Assembly (NCBI RefSeq): GCF_001513955.1
Contig: NZ_KQ948154.1
Span: 186,001 to 250,000 of the forward strand
Source of the DNA: Streptomyces pseudovenezuelae
GTDB lineage: Bacteria; Actinomycetota; Actinomycetes; Streptomycetales; Streptomycetaceae
Reading direction: 5' to 3'
DNA: 64,000 bases
Part shown: one piece after another, positions 1 to 9,195 of the stretch
How positions within the stretch are numbered: the stretch's first letter is position 1
How the letters are laid out: each line of letters starts with the position of its first letter
The notes under the pieces: generated by a model
The model's input: only the letters and a program-made list of their open reading frames with translations
Told to the model about the DNA's origin: nothing
Database searches by the model: none
Position numbers and translations under genes: made by a program

Positions 1-825
1 GCAGAAGTAGCTGGACCGGTTCATCCAGGGCCGCCGGCGCATCGGCGTACCGCACCGCTTGCACGGCAGCCCTTCGCGGCCGTACGCGTCCAGGGACCGG
101 TCGAAGTACCCCGACTCGCCGTTGACGTTGACGTACAGGCTGTCGAAGCTGGTGCCGCCGACCGCGAGGGCCGCGTTCATCACGTCCCGGACGTGGCCCA
201 GGAGTTCGGCCGTGCGCGGGCGGGTGAAGCCGGCGGTGGGGCGCTCGTAGTGAAGGCGGGAGCGCCAAAGGGCCTCGTCCGCGTAGATGTTGCCCACTCC
301 GCTGATCAACGACTGGTCCAGCAGGGCCCGTTTGATGGTGGAGCGCTTGCGGCGAAGGGCCTGGTGGAAGGCGTCGTCGTCGAAGAGCGGGTCGAGGGGA
401 TCGCGCGCGATGTGCGCGATGACGTCGGGCAGTCCGTCGGGGGTGTTGTCGTGCAACGACAGCCCGCCGAAGGTGCGTTGGTCGACGAAGCGGAGTTCGG
501 TGTCGACCTCGTCGGCGAACCGCACCCGGATCCTGAGGTGCTTCTCGTCGGGCGCGGCATGCGGCTGCACCAGCAGCTGGCCGCTCATCCCGAGGTGGGC
601 CAGGACCGACTGGTCCGTGTCCTCCAGGGGCAGCCAGAGGTACTTCCCGCGGCGGCTCGGGGTGCCGACGCGGTGGCCCCTCAGACGGTGCGCGAAGTCG
701 TCGGCACCGGCGAGATGACGGCGGACCGCGCGCGGGTGCAGCACCTCGGCCTCGGCGACCGTGCGGTGGGCGACCCACCGCTCAAGGCCACGCCGTACGA
801 CCTCGACCTCGGGCAACTCGGGCAT
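1..825 (-). CDS. mutM: Formamidopyrimidine-DNA glycosylase (3' end outside the window)
   Basis: Base-excision repair enzyme that removes 8-oxoguanine and formamidopyrimidines and cuts the abasic site. The ATG at 823-825 gives MPELPEVEVVRRGL, with the catalytic Pro2 (Schiff base) and Glu3 of the Fpg family. Helix-two-turn-helix residues around SGVGNIYADEALW are present. Near the C-terminus the zinc finger begins with CKRCGTPMRR, and its third cysteine (SYFC) is the last codon in the window, so only about ten residues including the fourth cysteine are missing. 275 codons are visible; the family is usually 280-290. It lies downstream of rnc on the same strand, separated by a hairpin, as in other streptomycetes. 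Identification is secure; only the edge truncation limits it. Confidence 0.97.
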   Translation of the reverse strand, partial: MPELPEVEVVRRGLERWVAHRTVAEAEVLHPRAVRRHLAGADDFAHRLRGHRVGTPSRRGKYLWLPLEDTDQSVLAHLGMSGQLLVQPHAAPDEKHLRIRVRFADEVDTELRFVDQRTFGGLSLHDNTPDGLPDVIAHIARDPLDPLFDDDAFHQALRRKRSTIKRALLDQSLISGVGNIYADEALWRSRLHYERPTAGFTRPRTAELLGHVRDVMNAALAVGGTSFDSLYVNVNGESGYFDRSLDAYGREGLPCKRCGTPMRRRPWMNRSSYFC

Positions 826-855
826 GGGACTCCCCCGTCAGGGACCGGTGCATGA

Positions 856-895
856 GCCGAGCGCCCGCCCCGGTGTTCAGGGGCAGGCGCTCGGC
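856..895 (-). terminator. Hairpin between rnc and mutM
   Basis: A 16-base arm at 856-871 pairs with 880-895 with one mismatch around an 8-base loop. It has no clear T-tract, which is common for Streptomyces terminators. It sits just after the rnc stop and before mutM, so it may end or attenuate the rnc transcript. Confidence 0.6.
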
Positions 896-931
896 TGCGC
901 TGTTCTTCCGGACGCGCTGGGCTTCCAGGCG

Positions 932-1741
932 TCAGGCGGAGACGGACGACGGACCTTCGTCGTCGTCCTCGGCGGCTTGGACGGCTTCGACAGCCGCTTC
1001 GGCCGCCGCCTTGGCACGCTCGTCCGCGGCGGCCCGGATGGACCTCCAGGCGGACTCCGCGGCCTGCTGCTCCGCCTCCTTCTTGCTGCGGCCGGTGCCG
1101 GTGCCGTACGAGACGCCTCCGACGCGGGCGGCAGCAGTGAAGGTCTTCTCGTGATCGGGGCCGGTCTCCGTGACCAGGTACTCGGGCACGCCGAGTCCTT
1201 CGGTCGCGGTGAGCTCCTGGAGACTGGTCTTCCAGTCCAGGCCGGCACCGAGGTTGGAGGACTTCTCGATCAACGGGTCGAAGAGCCGGTGAACGAGTTC
1301 GCTCGCCGCCTCCAGGCCCTGGTCGAGATAGACCGCGCCGATCACCGCTTCCAGGGTGTCGGCAAGGATGGACGCCTTGTCCCGGCCTCCTGTGCCCTCT
1401 TCACCACGGCCGAGCCGGATGAAGGAGCCCAGTTCCAGGCCGCGACCGACCTCCGCCAGCGCACGCGAGTTGACCACCGCGGCCCGCAACTTGGCCAGTT
1501 GGCCTTCGGGCAGGTCGGGGTGGGTGGTGTACAGCGTGTCCGTGACCACGAGGCCGAGCACGGAGTCCCCTAGGAACTCCAGACGCTCGTTGGTCGGCAG
1601 ACCGCCGTTCTCGTACGCGTAGGAGCGGTGGGTCAGTGCACGCACCAGAAGGGCGGACTCGAGCTTGTACCCGAGCCGCCCTTCCAACAGCGTGTGGGAC
1701 GAGGCCTGGTTGTCGCCCGAGTTCTTCTTCGGCGTGGACAC
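932..1741 (-). CDS. rnc: Ribonuclease III
   Basis: Double-strand-specific endoribonuclease for rRNA and mRNA processing; the S. coelicolor homologue (AbsB) is a global regulator of antibiotic production. The RNase III signature NERLEFLGDSVL is at residues 51-62, with the second acidic cluster (DTLEAVIGA, near 128-135). A double-stranded RNA-binding domain covers roughly residues 165-235, followed by an Ala/Glu-rich tail. The GTG at 1739-1741 is chosen because it is preceded by GAGAGG and gives 269 aa, close to the S. coelicolor protein; the frame is open further upstream, but that stretch overlaps rpmF and has no family similarity. It follows rpmF by 19 bases, so the two are probably cotranscribed. 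Confidence 0.95.
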   Translation of the reverse strand: MSTPKKNSGDNQASSHTLLEGRLGYKLESALLVRALTHRSYAYENGGLPTNERLEFLGDSVLGLVVTDTLYTTHPDLPEGQLAKLRAAVVNSRALAEVGRGLELGSFIRLGRGEEGTGGRDKASILADTLEAVIGAVYLDQGLEAASELVHRLFDPLIEKSSNLGAGLDWKTSLQELTATEGLGVPEYLVTETGPDHEKTFTAAARVGGVSYGTGTGRSKKEAEQQAAESAWRSIRAAADERAKAAAEAAVEAVQAAEDDDEGPSSVSA

Positions 1742-1760
1742 AGTGCCTCTCACCAGCCGC

Positions 1761-1934
1761 TCAGACCTCGAGGACCTGGCGCTTGTTGTAGGTGCCACAA
1801 GCGGGGCACGCGATGTGCTGCAGCTTGGGCTCGTGGCAGCGCTCGCACGCAACCAGGGTGGGGACCGCAGCCTTCCACTGCGACCGGCGGTGGCGCGTGT
1901 TGCTGCGCGACATCTTCCGCTTCGGAACAGCCAC
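1761..1934 (-). CDS. rpmF: 50S ribosomal protein L32
   Basis: 57-aa large-subunit protein starting VAVPKRKMSRSNTRHRR, the usual L32 N-terminus. Cysteines at 30, 33, 43 and 46 form an intact zinc ribbon (CERC...CPAC), so this is the zinc-dependent 'C+' form; many actinobacteria also have zinc-free paralogues elsewhere. The GTG start at 1932-1934 has AGGAGAA upstream. It follows the DUF177 gene by two bases, the widely conserved yceD-rpmF arrangement, and is followed by rnc. Confidence 0.97.
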   Translation of the reverse strand: MAVPKRKMSRSNTRHRRSQWKAAVPTLVACERCHEPKLQHIACPACGTYNKRQVLEV

Positions 1935-1936
1935 GG

Positions 1937-2590
1937 CTACTTCTCCTGCTTCTCGTTGGCGGGCGCCGATCGAGGCGCTTCGCCACTCATCTCGTCCTTC
2001 TCGCCGTCTTCGAGTGAACCGGCGAGTCCCTGCAGTGCCGCCCAACGGATGTCGACGGCGTCGTGGTGGTGGTCCGGGTCGTCCGTGAGCCGCTCTCCGC
2101 ACTCGGAGCACAGGCCCAGGCAGTCGTCCTGGCACACCGGCTGCATCGGCAGTGCGAGCACCACCGCATCGCGCAGCACGGGTTCGAGGTCGAACAGGCC
2201 GTCCTCGATGAAGAGCCTGTCCTCGTCTTCCTCGGCGTCGTCGGCCGGTTCCGCTTTCACGCGGCCACGGTCGTCGGCGTCAGGGTACGAGAACATCTCC
2301 TGGAAGTCCGCTTCGAGCGCCAGCTCAAGCGGCTCCAGACACCTTACGCACTCCCCCTCGGCCTGTGCACGGGCGGTGCCTGTGACAAGCACCCCTTCCA
2401 TGACCGACTCAAGGCGGAGTTCGAGCACGACCGGGGCGCCTTCCGGCACTCCGATCACTCCCTGGATACCGAGGTCCTTGGGAGCGTCGATCTCACGGGT
2501 CAGGCGCTGCAGCGCGCCAGGACGCCGCCCCAGCTCGTGTGTGTCGAACACGAGAGGGTTGCGGTGGTCGAGGCGGGCGTTCAGGGCCAT
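1937..2590 (-). CDS. DUF177 (YceD-like) protein
   Basis: 217-aa member of the DUF177/YceD family, which is linked to rpmF across bacteria and has been implicated in 23S rRNA accumulation in plants and E. coli. Cys81 and Cys84 (CVRC) and a second set at 153, 157, 161 and 164 look like a bipartite metal-binding site. An acidic linker (about 110-130) and a charged tail ending NEKQEK are streptomycete additions. The ATG start is standard. First gene of a probable DUF177-rpmF-rnc operon. The molecular role in actinobacteria is inferred from the family. Confidence 0.9.
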   Translation of the reverse strand: MALNARLDHRNPLVFDTHELGRRPGALQRLTREIDAPKDLGIQGVIGVPEGAPVVLELRLESVMEGVLVTGTARAQAEGECVRCLEPLELALEADFQEMFSYPDADDRGRVKAEPADDAEEDEDRLFIEDGLFDLEPVLRDAVVLALPMQPVCQDDCLGLCSECGERLTDDPDHHHDAVDIRWAALQGLAGSLEDGEKDEMSGEAPRSAPANEKQEK

Positions 2591-2722
2591 TCCTGCTTTC
2601 GATCTTCGAGCTCAGAGGGACGCTGCCCTTCGGTGTTCCCGGGCAGCGTTGATCGCGGACGTACACGCGACCGAAGAGCCAGGATACTGGACCTTTCGCT
2701 CACGGCCCAATCCGGTGGTCTC

Positions 2723-3790
2723 CTACTGTCCGCGACCCTGCTCGTACGCCCTCAACTGCTCCGGCGTGATCATGCCGGTGTCGAAGAGGCTGGTCTCGTC
2801 GAGGGCGTAGTCCTGCTGGTGCTGCTGGGGCTGGTGCTGCTGCGGCTGCTGGGCCTGCTGCTGGCCGTAGGCGGCCTGCTGCGGGTCGTAGCCCTGGTAG
2901 GCGTAGGGGTCGGCCTGCTGGTAGCCGTACGGGTCCTGCTGCTGCGCGTACGGATCGGGCTGCTGCTGGTACCCGGCATAGGCGTCGGTCTGCTGCTGGT
3001 AGCCGTACGCCGGCTGCTGGGCGTAGTCCGGCTGCCCGGACTGGTTCCGGGCCTGGGCCCGGGCGTCCTGCTCCGCGAGGGCGGTGAGGTCGGCCAGGTA
3101 GTCGGCGTCGCTGGAGTGCTGGACGGTGGAGGTGTCGTCGGCGAGGGCGCCGAGGTCGTCGGAGGCGATACGGCCGTGCAGCTTCTGCCGGCCGCGGCCG
3201 ACGGCCTCCAGGGTCTTGGCGAGGACCGCCTCGAAGGCGCCGAGCTTGGCGTCGACGTAGGTGTCGGCGTCCTTGCGCAGGGTCTCGGGGTCGTGGCTGC
3301 GCTCGGGGGCGTCCTCGTCCTCGTAGCCGTTCTCGTCGAGGCCGGGACCCGTGCCGAGGAGCTTCTCGCGGCCGCGGCCGACCGAGCCGAGGGTCTTGGT
3401 GAGGACGACCTCGAAGTTGGCGAGCTTGGAGTCGACGTAGTCGTCGGCCTCGGCGCGGACCTCCTCGGCCTCCTGGCGGGCCTCGTTCAGGATCCGGTCG
3501 GCCTCGGCCTGCGAGCGGCGGGCGACCTCGGTGTCGGAGATCAGCGAGCCGCGCTCGGCGTGTGCCTGCCCGATGATCCGCTCGGCCTCCTGGCGGGCCT
3601 GCTCGACCATCTGCTCACGGTCGCCGATCAGCTCCTGGGCCTGCGCCAGGGAGCCGGGCAGGGCCTGGCGCAGCTCTTCGAGCATCGCGAGCAGATCGGC
3701 GCGGTTGACCATCACCGAGGCCGACATGGGCATCGAACGGGCGCCGGAGACCGCGGCGACGATCTCGTCGAGCTTCTTCTGCACGTCCAC
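2723..3790 (-). CDS. DivIVA-like coiled-coil protein (SepIVA-type)
   Basis: 355-aa cytoplasmic protein. The N-terminal 120 residues are a long heptad-rich coiled coil (ARQEAERIIGQAHAER, ARRSQAEADRILNEARQEAEE) of the DivIVA/Wag31 type. Two related segments follow, YVDSKLANFEVVLTKTL and YVDAKLGAFEAVLAKTL, each ending VGRGR[EQ]KL. The last ~140 residues are low-complexity Gln/Tyr/Ala repeats (YGYQQ, DPYGYQ, AYGQQQAQ). The neighbours (DUF177, rnc on one side; coaD on the other) match the chromosomal place of mycobacterial SepIVA, which acts in septation and polar growth. An older 'ATP synthase B-like' label for such genes reflects only the coiled coil. Function by family and synteny; not shown here. 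Confidence 0.85.
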   Translation of the reverse strand: MDVQKKLDEIVAAVSGARSMPMSASVMVNRADLLAMLEELRQALPGSLAQAQELIGDREQMVEQARQEAERIIGQAHAERGSLISDTEVARRSQAEADRILNEARQEAEEVRAEADDYVDSKLANFEVVLTKTLGSVGRGREKLLGTGPGLDENGYEDEDAPERSHDPETLRKDADTYVDAKLGAFEAVLAKTLEAVGRGRQKLHGRIASDDLGALADDTSTVQHSSDADYLADLTALAEQDARAQARNQSGQPDYAQQPAYGYQQQTDAYAGYQQQPDPYAQQQDPYGYQQADPYAYQGYDPQQAAYGQQQAQQPQQHQPQQHQQDYALDETSLFDTGMITPEQLRAYEQGRGQ

Positions 3791-3847
3791 CTGTGCTCGC
3801 CACTCTCTACAGCTGTGTTGGAGACGGACGGGACGACTGTAGTCCCA

Positions 3848-4327
3848 TCAGCCCTTGTGGAGGCGCTCGTTCAGGGCTTCGAGAACCCTCGGGGGCACGA
3901 GGTGGGAGACGTCTCCGCCCCAGGTCGCGACCTCCTTGACGAGCGAGGAGGACAGGAAGCTGTAGGTGGGGTTGGTCGGCACGAAAAGGGTCTCGACACC
4001 GCTGAGGCCGTTGTTCATCTGGGCCATCTGCAGCTCGTAGTCGAAGTCGCTGACCGCGCGCAGGCCCTTGACGATGGCCGGGATGTCGCGCTCCTTGCAG
4101 TAGTCGACGAGCAGGCCGTGGAAGGCCTCCACGATCACGTTGCCGTACTCGGCCGTGACCTCGCGGATCAGGTCGATCCGCTCGTCGATCTCGAACAGGC
4201 CCTTCTTGGACTTGTTGATCATCACCGCGACATAGACCTCGTCGTACAGTCTGGAGGCGCGGGAGATGATGTCGAGGTGTCCGTTGGTGATCGGGTCGAA
4301 CGACCCGGGACAGACGGCGCGGCGCAC
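3848..4327 (-). CDS. coaD: Phosphopantetheine adenylyltransferase
   Basis: Penultimate step of CoA synthesis: 4'-phosphopantetheine plus ATP to dephospho-CoA. 159 aa with the nucleotidyltransferase motif GSFDPITNGHLD at residues 8-19, the GLRAVSDFDYE loop and the YSFLSSSLVKE phosphate-binding motif. The GTG at 4325-4327, with AGGGA seven bases upstream, gives the usual family N-terminus (MRRAVCPGSF). An in-frame ATG at 4355-4357 overlaps the rsmD stop as ATGA and would add ten residues, so translational coupling to that ATG is a real alternative. It follows rsmD, a pairing seen across bacteria. Confidence 0.96.
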   Translation of the reverse strand: MRRAVCPGSFDPITNGHLDIISRASRLYDEVYVAVMINKSKKGLFEIDERIDLIREVTAEYGNVIVEAFHGLLVDYCKERDIPAIVKGLRAVSDFDYELQMAQMNNGLSGVETLFVPTNPTYSFLSSSLVKEVATWGGDVSHLVPPRVLEALNERLHKG

Positions 4328-4353
4328 TTGAGATCCCTCGCTCTCCGGTCCGG

Positions 4354-4941
4354 TCATCGTGCGTCTTCGCACGTAGAGGCGGCGCGACCGTACCAAAACG
4401 TTCCCTCGCCGTAGCGACGGGCCTTGACCGCCTCGAAACCGGGCGGCCACTCGAATTCTCCACCTCTGGTGCTGCGCTCCACGGTGACGAGGGCGTCCGG
4501 TGTGAGCCAGTGTTCCGTGCGGAGTGTGAGCAGGATCTCGCGAAGATCGTGATCTGTGACTCGGTACGGAGGGTCCAGGAAGACGAGGTCGTACGGCTCG
4601 GCCGGCGCCCCGGTGCGGATGATCTGTTCGGCCTTGCCCGCGCGGACCTCGGCGCCTGGCAGGCCGATGCTCTTGACGTTCTCGCGGATGGTGCGGGCGG
4701 CTCGGGCGTCGGCCTCCACGAGGAGGGTGTGGCTCGCGCCCCGGGAGAGCGCTTCGAGGCCGACGGCTCCCGAGCCGGCGTACAGGTCGAGGACGCGCTC
4801 ACCCTGGAGGGGGCCGCCGAGCAGGGACTGCCAGGTGGAGAAGAGACCTTCGCGGGCGCGGTCGGAGGTGGGACGGGTGCCGTTCCCTGGCGGGACGGCC
4901 AGGCGGCGTCCGCCGGATCTGCCCGCGATCACGCGCGTCAT
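4354..4941 (-). CDS. rsmD: 16S rRNA (guanine-966-N2)-methyltransferase
   Basis: 195-aa SAM-dependent methyltransferase of the RsmD family, which modifies G966 of 16S rRNA during 30S assembly. The SAM-binding motif LDLYAGSGAVG is at 51-61 and the catalytic DPPY at 123-126. The N-terminus MTRVIAGRSGGRRL and the TRPTSDRAREGLF motif are typical. It lies between recG (39 bases upstream) and coaD (overlapping or 26 bases downstream depending on the coaD start), a conserved recG-rsmD-coaD string. Confidence 0.95.
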   Translation of the reverse strand: MTRVIAGRSGGRRLAVPPGNGTRPTSDRAREGLFSTWQSLLGGPLQGERVLDLYAGSGAVGLEALSRGASHTLLVEADARAARTIRENVKSIGLPGAEVRAGKAEQIIRTGAPAEPYDLVFLDPPYRVTDHDLREILLTLRTEHWLTPDALVTVERSTRGGEFEWPPGFEAVKARRYGEGTFWYGRAASTCEDAR

Positions 4942-4980
4942 CTTCGGTCCTTGTTCGGGGGTGGTTGCGGATTCAGTTTC

Positions 4981-7197
4981 TCAGCCCTTTTCCAGGTACT
5001 GCTCCCGCTCGGCGTCCAGAAGCGCCTCCAGGGCGGTGCGCAGGCCGGGAAGTGCGGTCAGCTCCGGGTCCGCCTCCACGACCGCCGTCGCCTCTTCCCG
5101 CGCCTCCGCGATGATCTCCTCGTCCTCGATCACGGCGAGGACCCGCAGCGAGGTCCGGGCGCCGGACTGGGCCTGGCCGAGGACATCGCCCTCGCGGCGC
5201 TGTTCCAGGTCGATGCGGGACAGCTCGAAGCCGTCCAGGGTCGCCGCCACCGCGTTCAGCCGCTGGCGGGCCGGGCTCGCCTCGGGCATCTCCGAGACCA
5301 GCAGGCACAGCCCGGGCGCCGAGCCCCGGCCCACCCGGCCGCGCAGCTGGTGGAGCTGGGAGACGCCGAAGCGGTCGGCGTCCATGATGACCATCGCCGT
5401 GGCGTTCGGGACGTTGACGCCGACCTCGATGACCGTGGTGGCGACCAGGACGTGGGTCTCGCCCGCGGCGAAGCGGCGCATGACCGCGTCCTTGTCGTCG
5501 GGGTGCATACGGCCGTGCAGCACCTCGACGCGCAGGCCGTGCAGCGGGCCCTTGGTGAGCTGGTCCGCCACGTCGAGCACCGCGAGCGGTGGGCGCTTCT
5601 CCGCCTCGTCCTCCGGGGACTTCTTCTTGGCCGACTTCTTGGAGTCGTCCTCCTCGTCGCCGATGCGGGGGCAGACGACGTACGCCTGGTGGCCGTTCTC
5701 CACCTCCTCGCGGACGCGTTCCCAGGCCCGGGTGAGGAAGTGGGGCTTGTCCGCGGCGGGCACCACATGGCTGGCGATCGGGGAGCGGCCGGCCGGGAGC
5801 TGGTCGAGGACGGAGGTCTCCAGATCGCCGAAGACCGTCATGGCGACCGTGCGCGGGATGGGGGTGGCCGTCATGACGAGGAGGTGGGGCGGCTGCTTCC
5901 CCTTGCCGCGCAGGGCGTCCCGCTGCTCGACCCCGAACCGGTGCTGTTCGTCGACCACGACCAGGCCCAGGTCGTGGAACTGCACCTTGTCCTCGATCAG
6001 CGCGTGCGTGCCGATCACGATCCCGGCCTCACCGGTGACCAGGTCCAGCATCGCCTGCCGGCGCGCGGCCGTCCCCATCGACCCGGTGAGCAGCACGACC
6101 TTGGTGGCGTGCTCGGACCCGCCCAGCATCCCGCCCTCGGCGAGCGCGCCCATCATCTCGACGATCGAGCGGTGGTGCTGCTGTGCGAGCACTTCGGTGG
6201 GGGCCAGCATGGCGGCCTGTCCGCCCGCGTCCACGACGGCGAGCATGGCGCGCAGGGCCACCAGGGTCTTTCCCGAGCCCACCTCCCCCTGCAGCAGCCG
6301 GTGCATCGGATGGTCCGTGGCCAGGTCGTCGAAGATCTCCTTCGAGACCTTCTGCTGGCCTTCCGTGAGGGTGAAGGGGAGGCGGTCGTCGAAGGCCGTG
6401 AGGAGGCCGTCGGGAGCGGGTTTCCTCGGCACCGCGGGGAGTTGGGCGTCCGCGTGGCGGCGGCGGGCGAGGGCCACCTGGAGCACGAAGGCCTCGTCCC
6501 ACTTGAGGCGGGCGTGGGCGTCGGCGATGTCGGCCTTGGTGTGCGGGCGATGGATCTTGAGGAGGGCCTCGGGGAGGGGGAGCAGGCGACGACCCTCGCG
6601 CAGCGACTCCGGGAGGGGGTCGATCGCCTCCTGGGCGCTCGGCAGGACCGTCTGGACGGCCTTGCCGATCTTCCAGGACTCCAGTTTGGCGGTGGCGGGG
6701 TAGAGGGGGATCAGGGCGCCCGCCCAGGCCTCCACCGTCTCCGCTGCCTCGTCGTCGGCACCGCGCAGCAACTCGTAGGCCGGGTGGGCCAGTTGGAGGC
6801 GGCGGTTGAAGAGGGAGACCTTGCCGGCGAACAGCGCGCGGGTGCCCGGCAGGAGTTCCTTGTGGGGCTTGTGGACGCCGTTGCCGAAGAAGACCAGTTG
6901 GAGGCGGCCGTTGCCGTCCGTGATGGTGACCTCCAGCCGCTGCCCCTTGCCGCGTGGCGCCTTGGCGGAGGCGAAGGTGTGCAGACGGGCGTCGGCGACC
7001 TGGGCGACCACGGTGACGTGTTCGTCCATGGGCAGGTCGGCGAGGTGGGTCAGCTGCCCCCGCTCCTCGTAGCGACGCGGGTAGTGGTGCAGGAGGTCGC
7101 CTACGGAGTGCAGGCCGAGATGCTCGGCCATCACCTTCGCGGTGGCGGGGCCGAGCACCTTCTTCAGCGGTTCTTCCAGTGCGGGCACGAGATCCAT
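4981..7197 (-). CDS. recG: ATP-dependent DNA helicase RecG
   Basis: Branch-migration helicase that remodels stalled replication forks and recombination intermediates. The 738-aa protein has the N-terminal wedge/OB region (to ~250), Walker A GEVGSGKT at 304-311, the DEQH box at 416-419, motif III TATPIPRT at ~443-450 and the late helicase motif QLRGRVGR. A charged insertion (about 514-537, DEEDDSKKSAKKK) between the helicase lobes makes it longer than the 693-aa E. coli protein. The ATG at 7195-7197 (MDLVPALEEPL) has GGGTGG upstream; the frame is open 15 codons further but without similarity. Upstream lies a divergent Hsp90-like gene. Confidence 0.96.
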   Translation of the reverse strand: MDLVPALEEPLKKVLGPATAKVMAEHLGLHSVGDLLHHYPRRYEERGQLTHLADLPMDEHVTVVAQVADARLHTFASAKAPRGKGQRLEVTITDGNGRLQLVFFGNGVHKPHKELLPGTRALFAGKVSLFNRRLQLAHPAYELLRGADDEAAETVEAWAGALIPLYPATAKLESWKIGKAVQTVLPSAQEAIDPLPESLREGRRLLPLPEALLKIHRPHTKADIADAHARLKWDEAFVLQVALARRRHADAQLPAVPRKPAPDGLLTAFDDRLPFTLTEGQQKVSKEIFDDLATDHPMHRLLQGEVGSGKTLVALRAMLAVVDAGGQAAMLAPTEVLAQQHHRSIVEMMGALAEGGMLGGSEHATKVVLLTGSMGTAARRQAMLDLVTGEAGIVIGTHALIEDKVQFHDLGLVVVDEQHRFGVEQRDALRGKGKQPPHLLVMTATPIPRTVAMTVFGDLETSVLDQLPAGRSPIASHVVPAADKPHFLTRAWERVREEVENGHQAYVVCPRIGDEEDDSKKSAKKKSPEDEAEKRPPLAVLDVADQLTKGPLHGLRVEVLHGRMHPDDKDAVMRRFAAGETHVLVATTVIEVGVNVPNATAMVIMDADRFGVSQLHQLRGRVGRGSAPGLCLLVSEMPEASPARQRLNAVAATLDGFELSRIDLEQRREGDVLGQAQSGARTSLRVLAVIEDEEIIAEAREEATAVVEADPELTALPGLRTALEALLDAEREQYLEKG

Positions 7198-7362
7198 TGC
7201 ACACCACCCCACTGACATTGCCGTATACATACCGGGAAACACCTGGTCAGACGGCTGGTTGGGGAATTAGGATGGCGCGCTCCGGCCATCCGCGGATCCC
7301 CGCCCCATCCGGGACCGCCCTACCCCGCGCCGAGCGAACCTCCCCCCTCCGGCGCTGCGACG

Positions 7363-9195
7363 ATGGATTCCCAGACCTCACAGTCACAGACACCCCAGGT
7401 ACCTCAGCAACCTCATACGTTCCAGGTCGACCTGCGCGGTCTGGTGGACCTCCTCTCCCATCACCTCTACTCCAGCCCCAAGGTCTATCTGCGCGAACTG
7501 CTGCAGAACGCGGTGGACGCGATCACGGCCCGGCGGGCCGAGCAGCCGGACGCCCCTGCCCGTGTGCGGTTGCACGCCGGGAACGGCACCCTGCGGGTCG
7601 AGGACTCCGGGGTCGGGCTGACCGAGGCGGACGTGCACAACCTGCTGGCCACCATCGGGCGCAGCTCCAAGCGGGCCGAGGGACTTCAGGAGGTGCGCTC
7701 CGACTTCCTCGGGCAGTTCGGCATCGGTCTGCTCGCCTGTTTCGTGGTCGCCGAGCGGATCCGGGTGGTCAGCCGCAGTGCCCGTACGCCGGACGCGCCA
7801 CCCGTGGAGTGGACGGCGAGCGACGACGGGTCGTACCGGGTGCGGACGCTGCCCCAGGACGCCCGTCCGGAGCCGGGGACCACGGTGCATCTGGTGGCTC
7901 GGGCGGGTGCCGGCGAGTGGCTGGCGCCCGAGCGGGTCCTCCAGCTCGCCCGGGACTTCGGCTCGCTGCTGCCGTACGACGTGCGGGTCGGCGACGAGGC
8001 GGTCACCGACCTGCCCGCGCCCTGGGACCGGCCCTACCCCTCCCCCGCCACCCGCCGGGTCGCCCTGGCCCGGCACTGCCACGAGCTGTTCGGCTTCACC
8101 CCACTGGACTCGATCGAGCTGAACGTGCCGCTGGCCGGGATCCGGGGCATGGCGTACGTCCTTCCCGCGGCGGTCAGTCCCGCCCAGCGGGCCACCCACC
8201 GGGTGCACCTGAAGGGCATGCTGCTGACCGAGCGCGCCGAACAGCTGCTGCCGGACTGGGCGTTCTTCGTGCGCTGCGTCCTGGACACCGACAGCCTGCG
8301 GCCCACGGCCTCGCGCGAGTCGCTGTACGAGGACGAGACGCTGGCGGCCGTGCGGGAGGCCCTCGGGGAGCGGATCCGGTCCTGGCTGACAGGTCTCGCC
8401 GCCGGGGACCCGGAGCGGCTCGCGGCCTTCCTGTCCGTGCACCACCTGGGCGTGAAGTCGCTCGCGCGGCACGACAAGGACATGCTGCGCACGATGCTGC
8501 CCTGGCTGCCGTTCGAGACGACCGACGGGCGGCTGTCCCTGGAGGAGTTCGCGCAGCGGCACGCGGTGGTGCACTTCACGCGGACCGTCGAGGAGTACCG
8601 GCAGGTCGCGGCGATCGCGTCGGCGCAGGGCGTCGGGGTGGTCAACGGCGGCTACACCTACGACAGCGACCTGGTCGAGGCGCTGCCCTCGGTGCGGCCG
8701 GGCACGGTCGTCGCCGAACTGGACGCGGACACCGTCACCGCCCACATGGACCTGGTCGACCCGGCCGAGGAGCTGGCGCTGTCCGGCTTCCTGGCGGCCG
8801 CGCGGGAAAGGCTCGACCCGCTGGGCTGTGACGTGGTTCTGCGCGCCTTCCGGCCGCTGTCCGTGCCCGCGCTGCACCTGGACGACCGGGACGCCCGGCA
8901 CGAGCAGGCCCGGGCGGAGGCCGAGCAAGGGGCGGACGACCTGTGGGCGGGCATCCTCGGCTCTCTGCGCGGAAACGCCCCACGCGCGCGTCTCGTGCTG
9001 AACCATCTCAACCCGCTGATACGGCGGATCGGTTCGCTGGGCGACCCGGAGCTGATGGGCACGGCCACCGAGTCCCTGTACGGGCAGGCGCTGCTGATGG
9101 CCCAGCGGCCCCTGCGGCCCGCGGACTCGGCACTGCTGAACCGGGCCTTCATAGGCCTGCTGGAGTGGGCCACGAACGGCGAGGAGGGCCGCTGA
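7363..9195 (+). CDS. Hsp90-family (HtpG-like) ATPase
   Basis: 610-aa GHKL ATPase related to the chaperone HtpG. The Bergerat fold is intact: Glu45 and Asn49 in LRELLQNAVDA, Asp81 in the VEDSGVGL motif, GRSSKR near 99-104, and FGIGLLACF at 119-127. A middle-domain-like region follows (DSLRPTASRESLYED resembles the HtpG 'NVSRE' region). It is a divergent member, and a conventional htpG would be expected elsewhere in the genome. Its TGA overlaps the ATG of the next gene by one base (TGATG at 9193-9197), so the two are translated together. The pair sits between recG and the DAK gene, which are neighbours in the conserved block. Client proteins are unknown. Confidence 0.88.
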   Translation: MDSQTSQSQTPQVPQQPHTFQVDLRGLVDLLSHHLYSSPKVYLRELLQNAVDAITARRAEQPDAPARVRLHAGNGTLRVEDSGVGLTEADVHNLLATIGRSSKRAEGLQEVRSDFLGQFGIGLLACFVVAERIRVVSRSARTPDAPPVEWTASDDGSYRVRTLPQDARPEPGTTVHLVARAGAGEWLAPERVLQLARDFGSLLPYDVRVGDEAVTDLPAPWDRPYPSPATRRVALARHCHELFGFTPLDSIELNVPLAGIRGMAYVLPAAVSPAQRATHRVHLKGMLLTERAEQLLPDWAFFVRCVLDTDSLRPTASRESLYEDETLAAVREALGERIRSWLTGLAAGDPERLAAFLSVHHLGVKSLARHDKDMLRTMLPWLPFETTDGRLSLEEFAQRHAVVHFTRTVEEYRQVAAIASAQGVGVVNGGYTYDSDLVEALPSVRPGTVVAELDADTVTAHMDLVDPAEELALSGFLAAARERLDPLGCDVVLRAFRPLSVPALHLDDRDARHEQARAEAEQGADDLWAGILGSLRGNAPRARLVLNHLNPLIRRIGSLGDPELMGTATESLYGQALLMAQRPLRPADSALLNRAFIGLLEWATNGEEGR

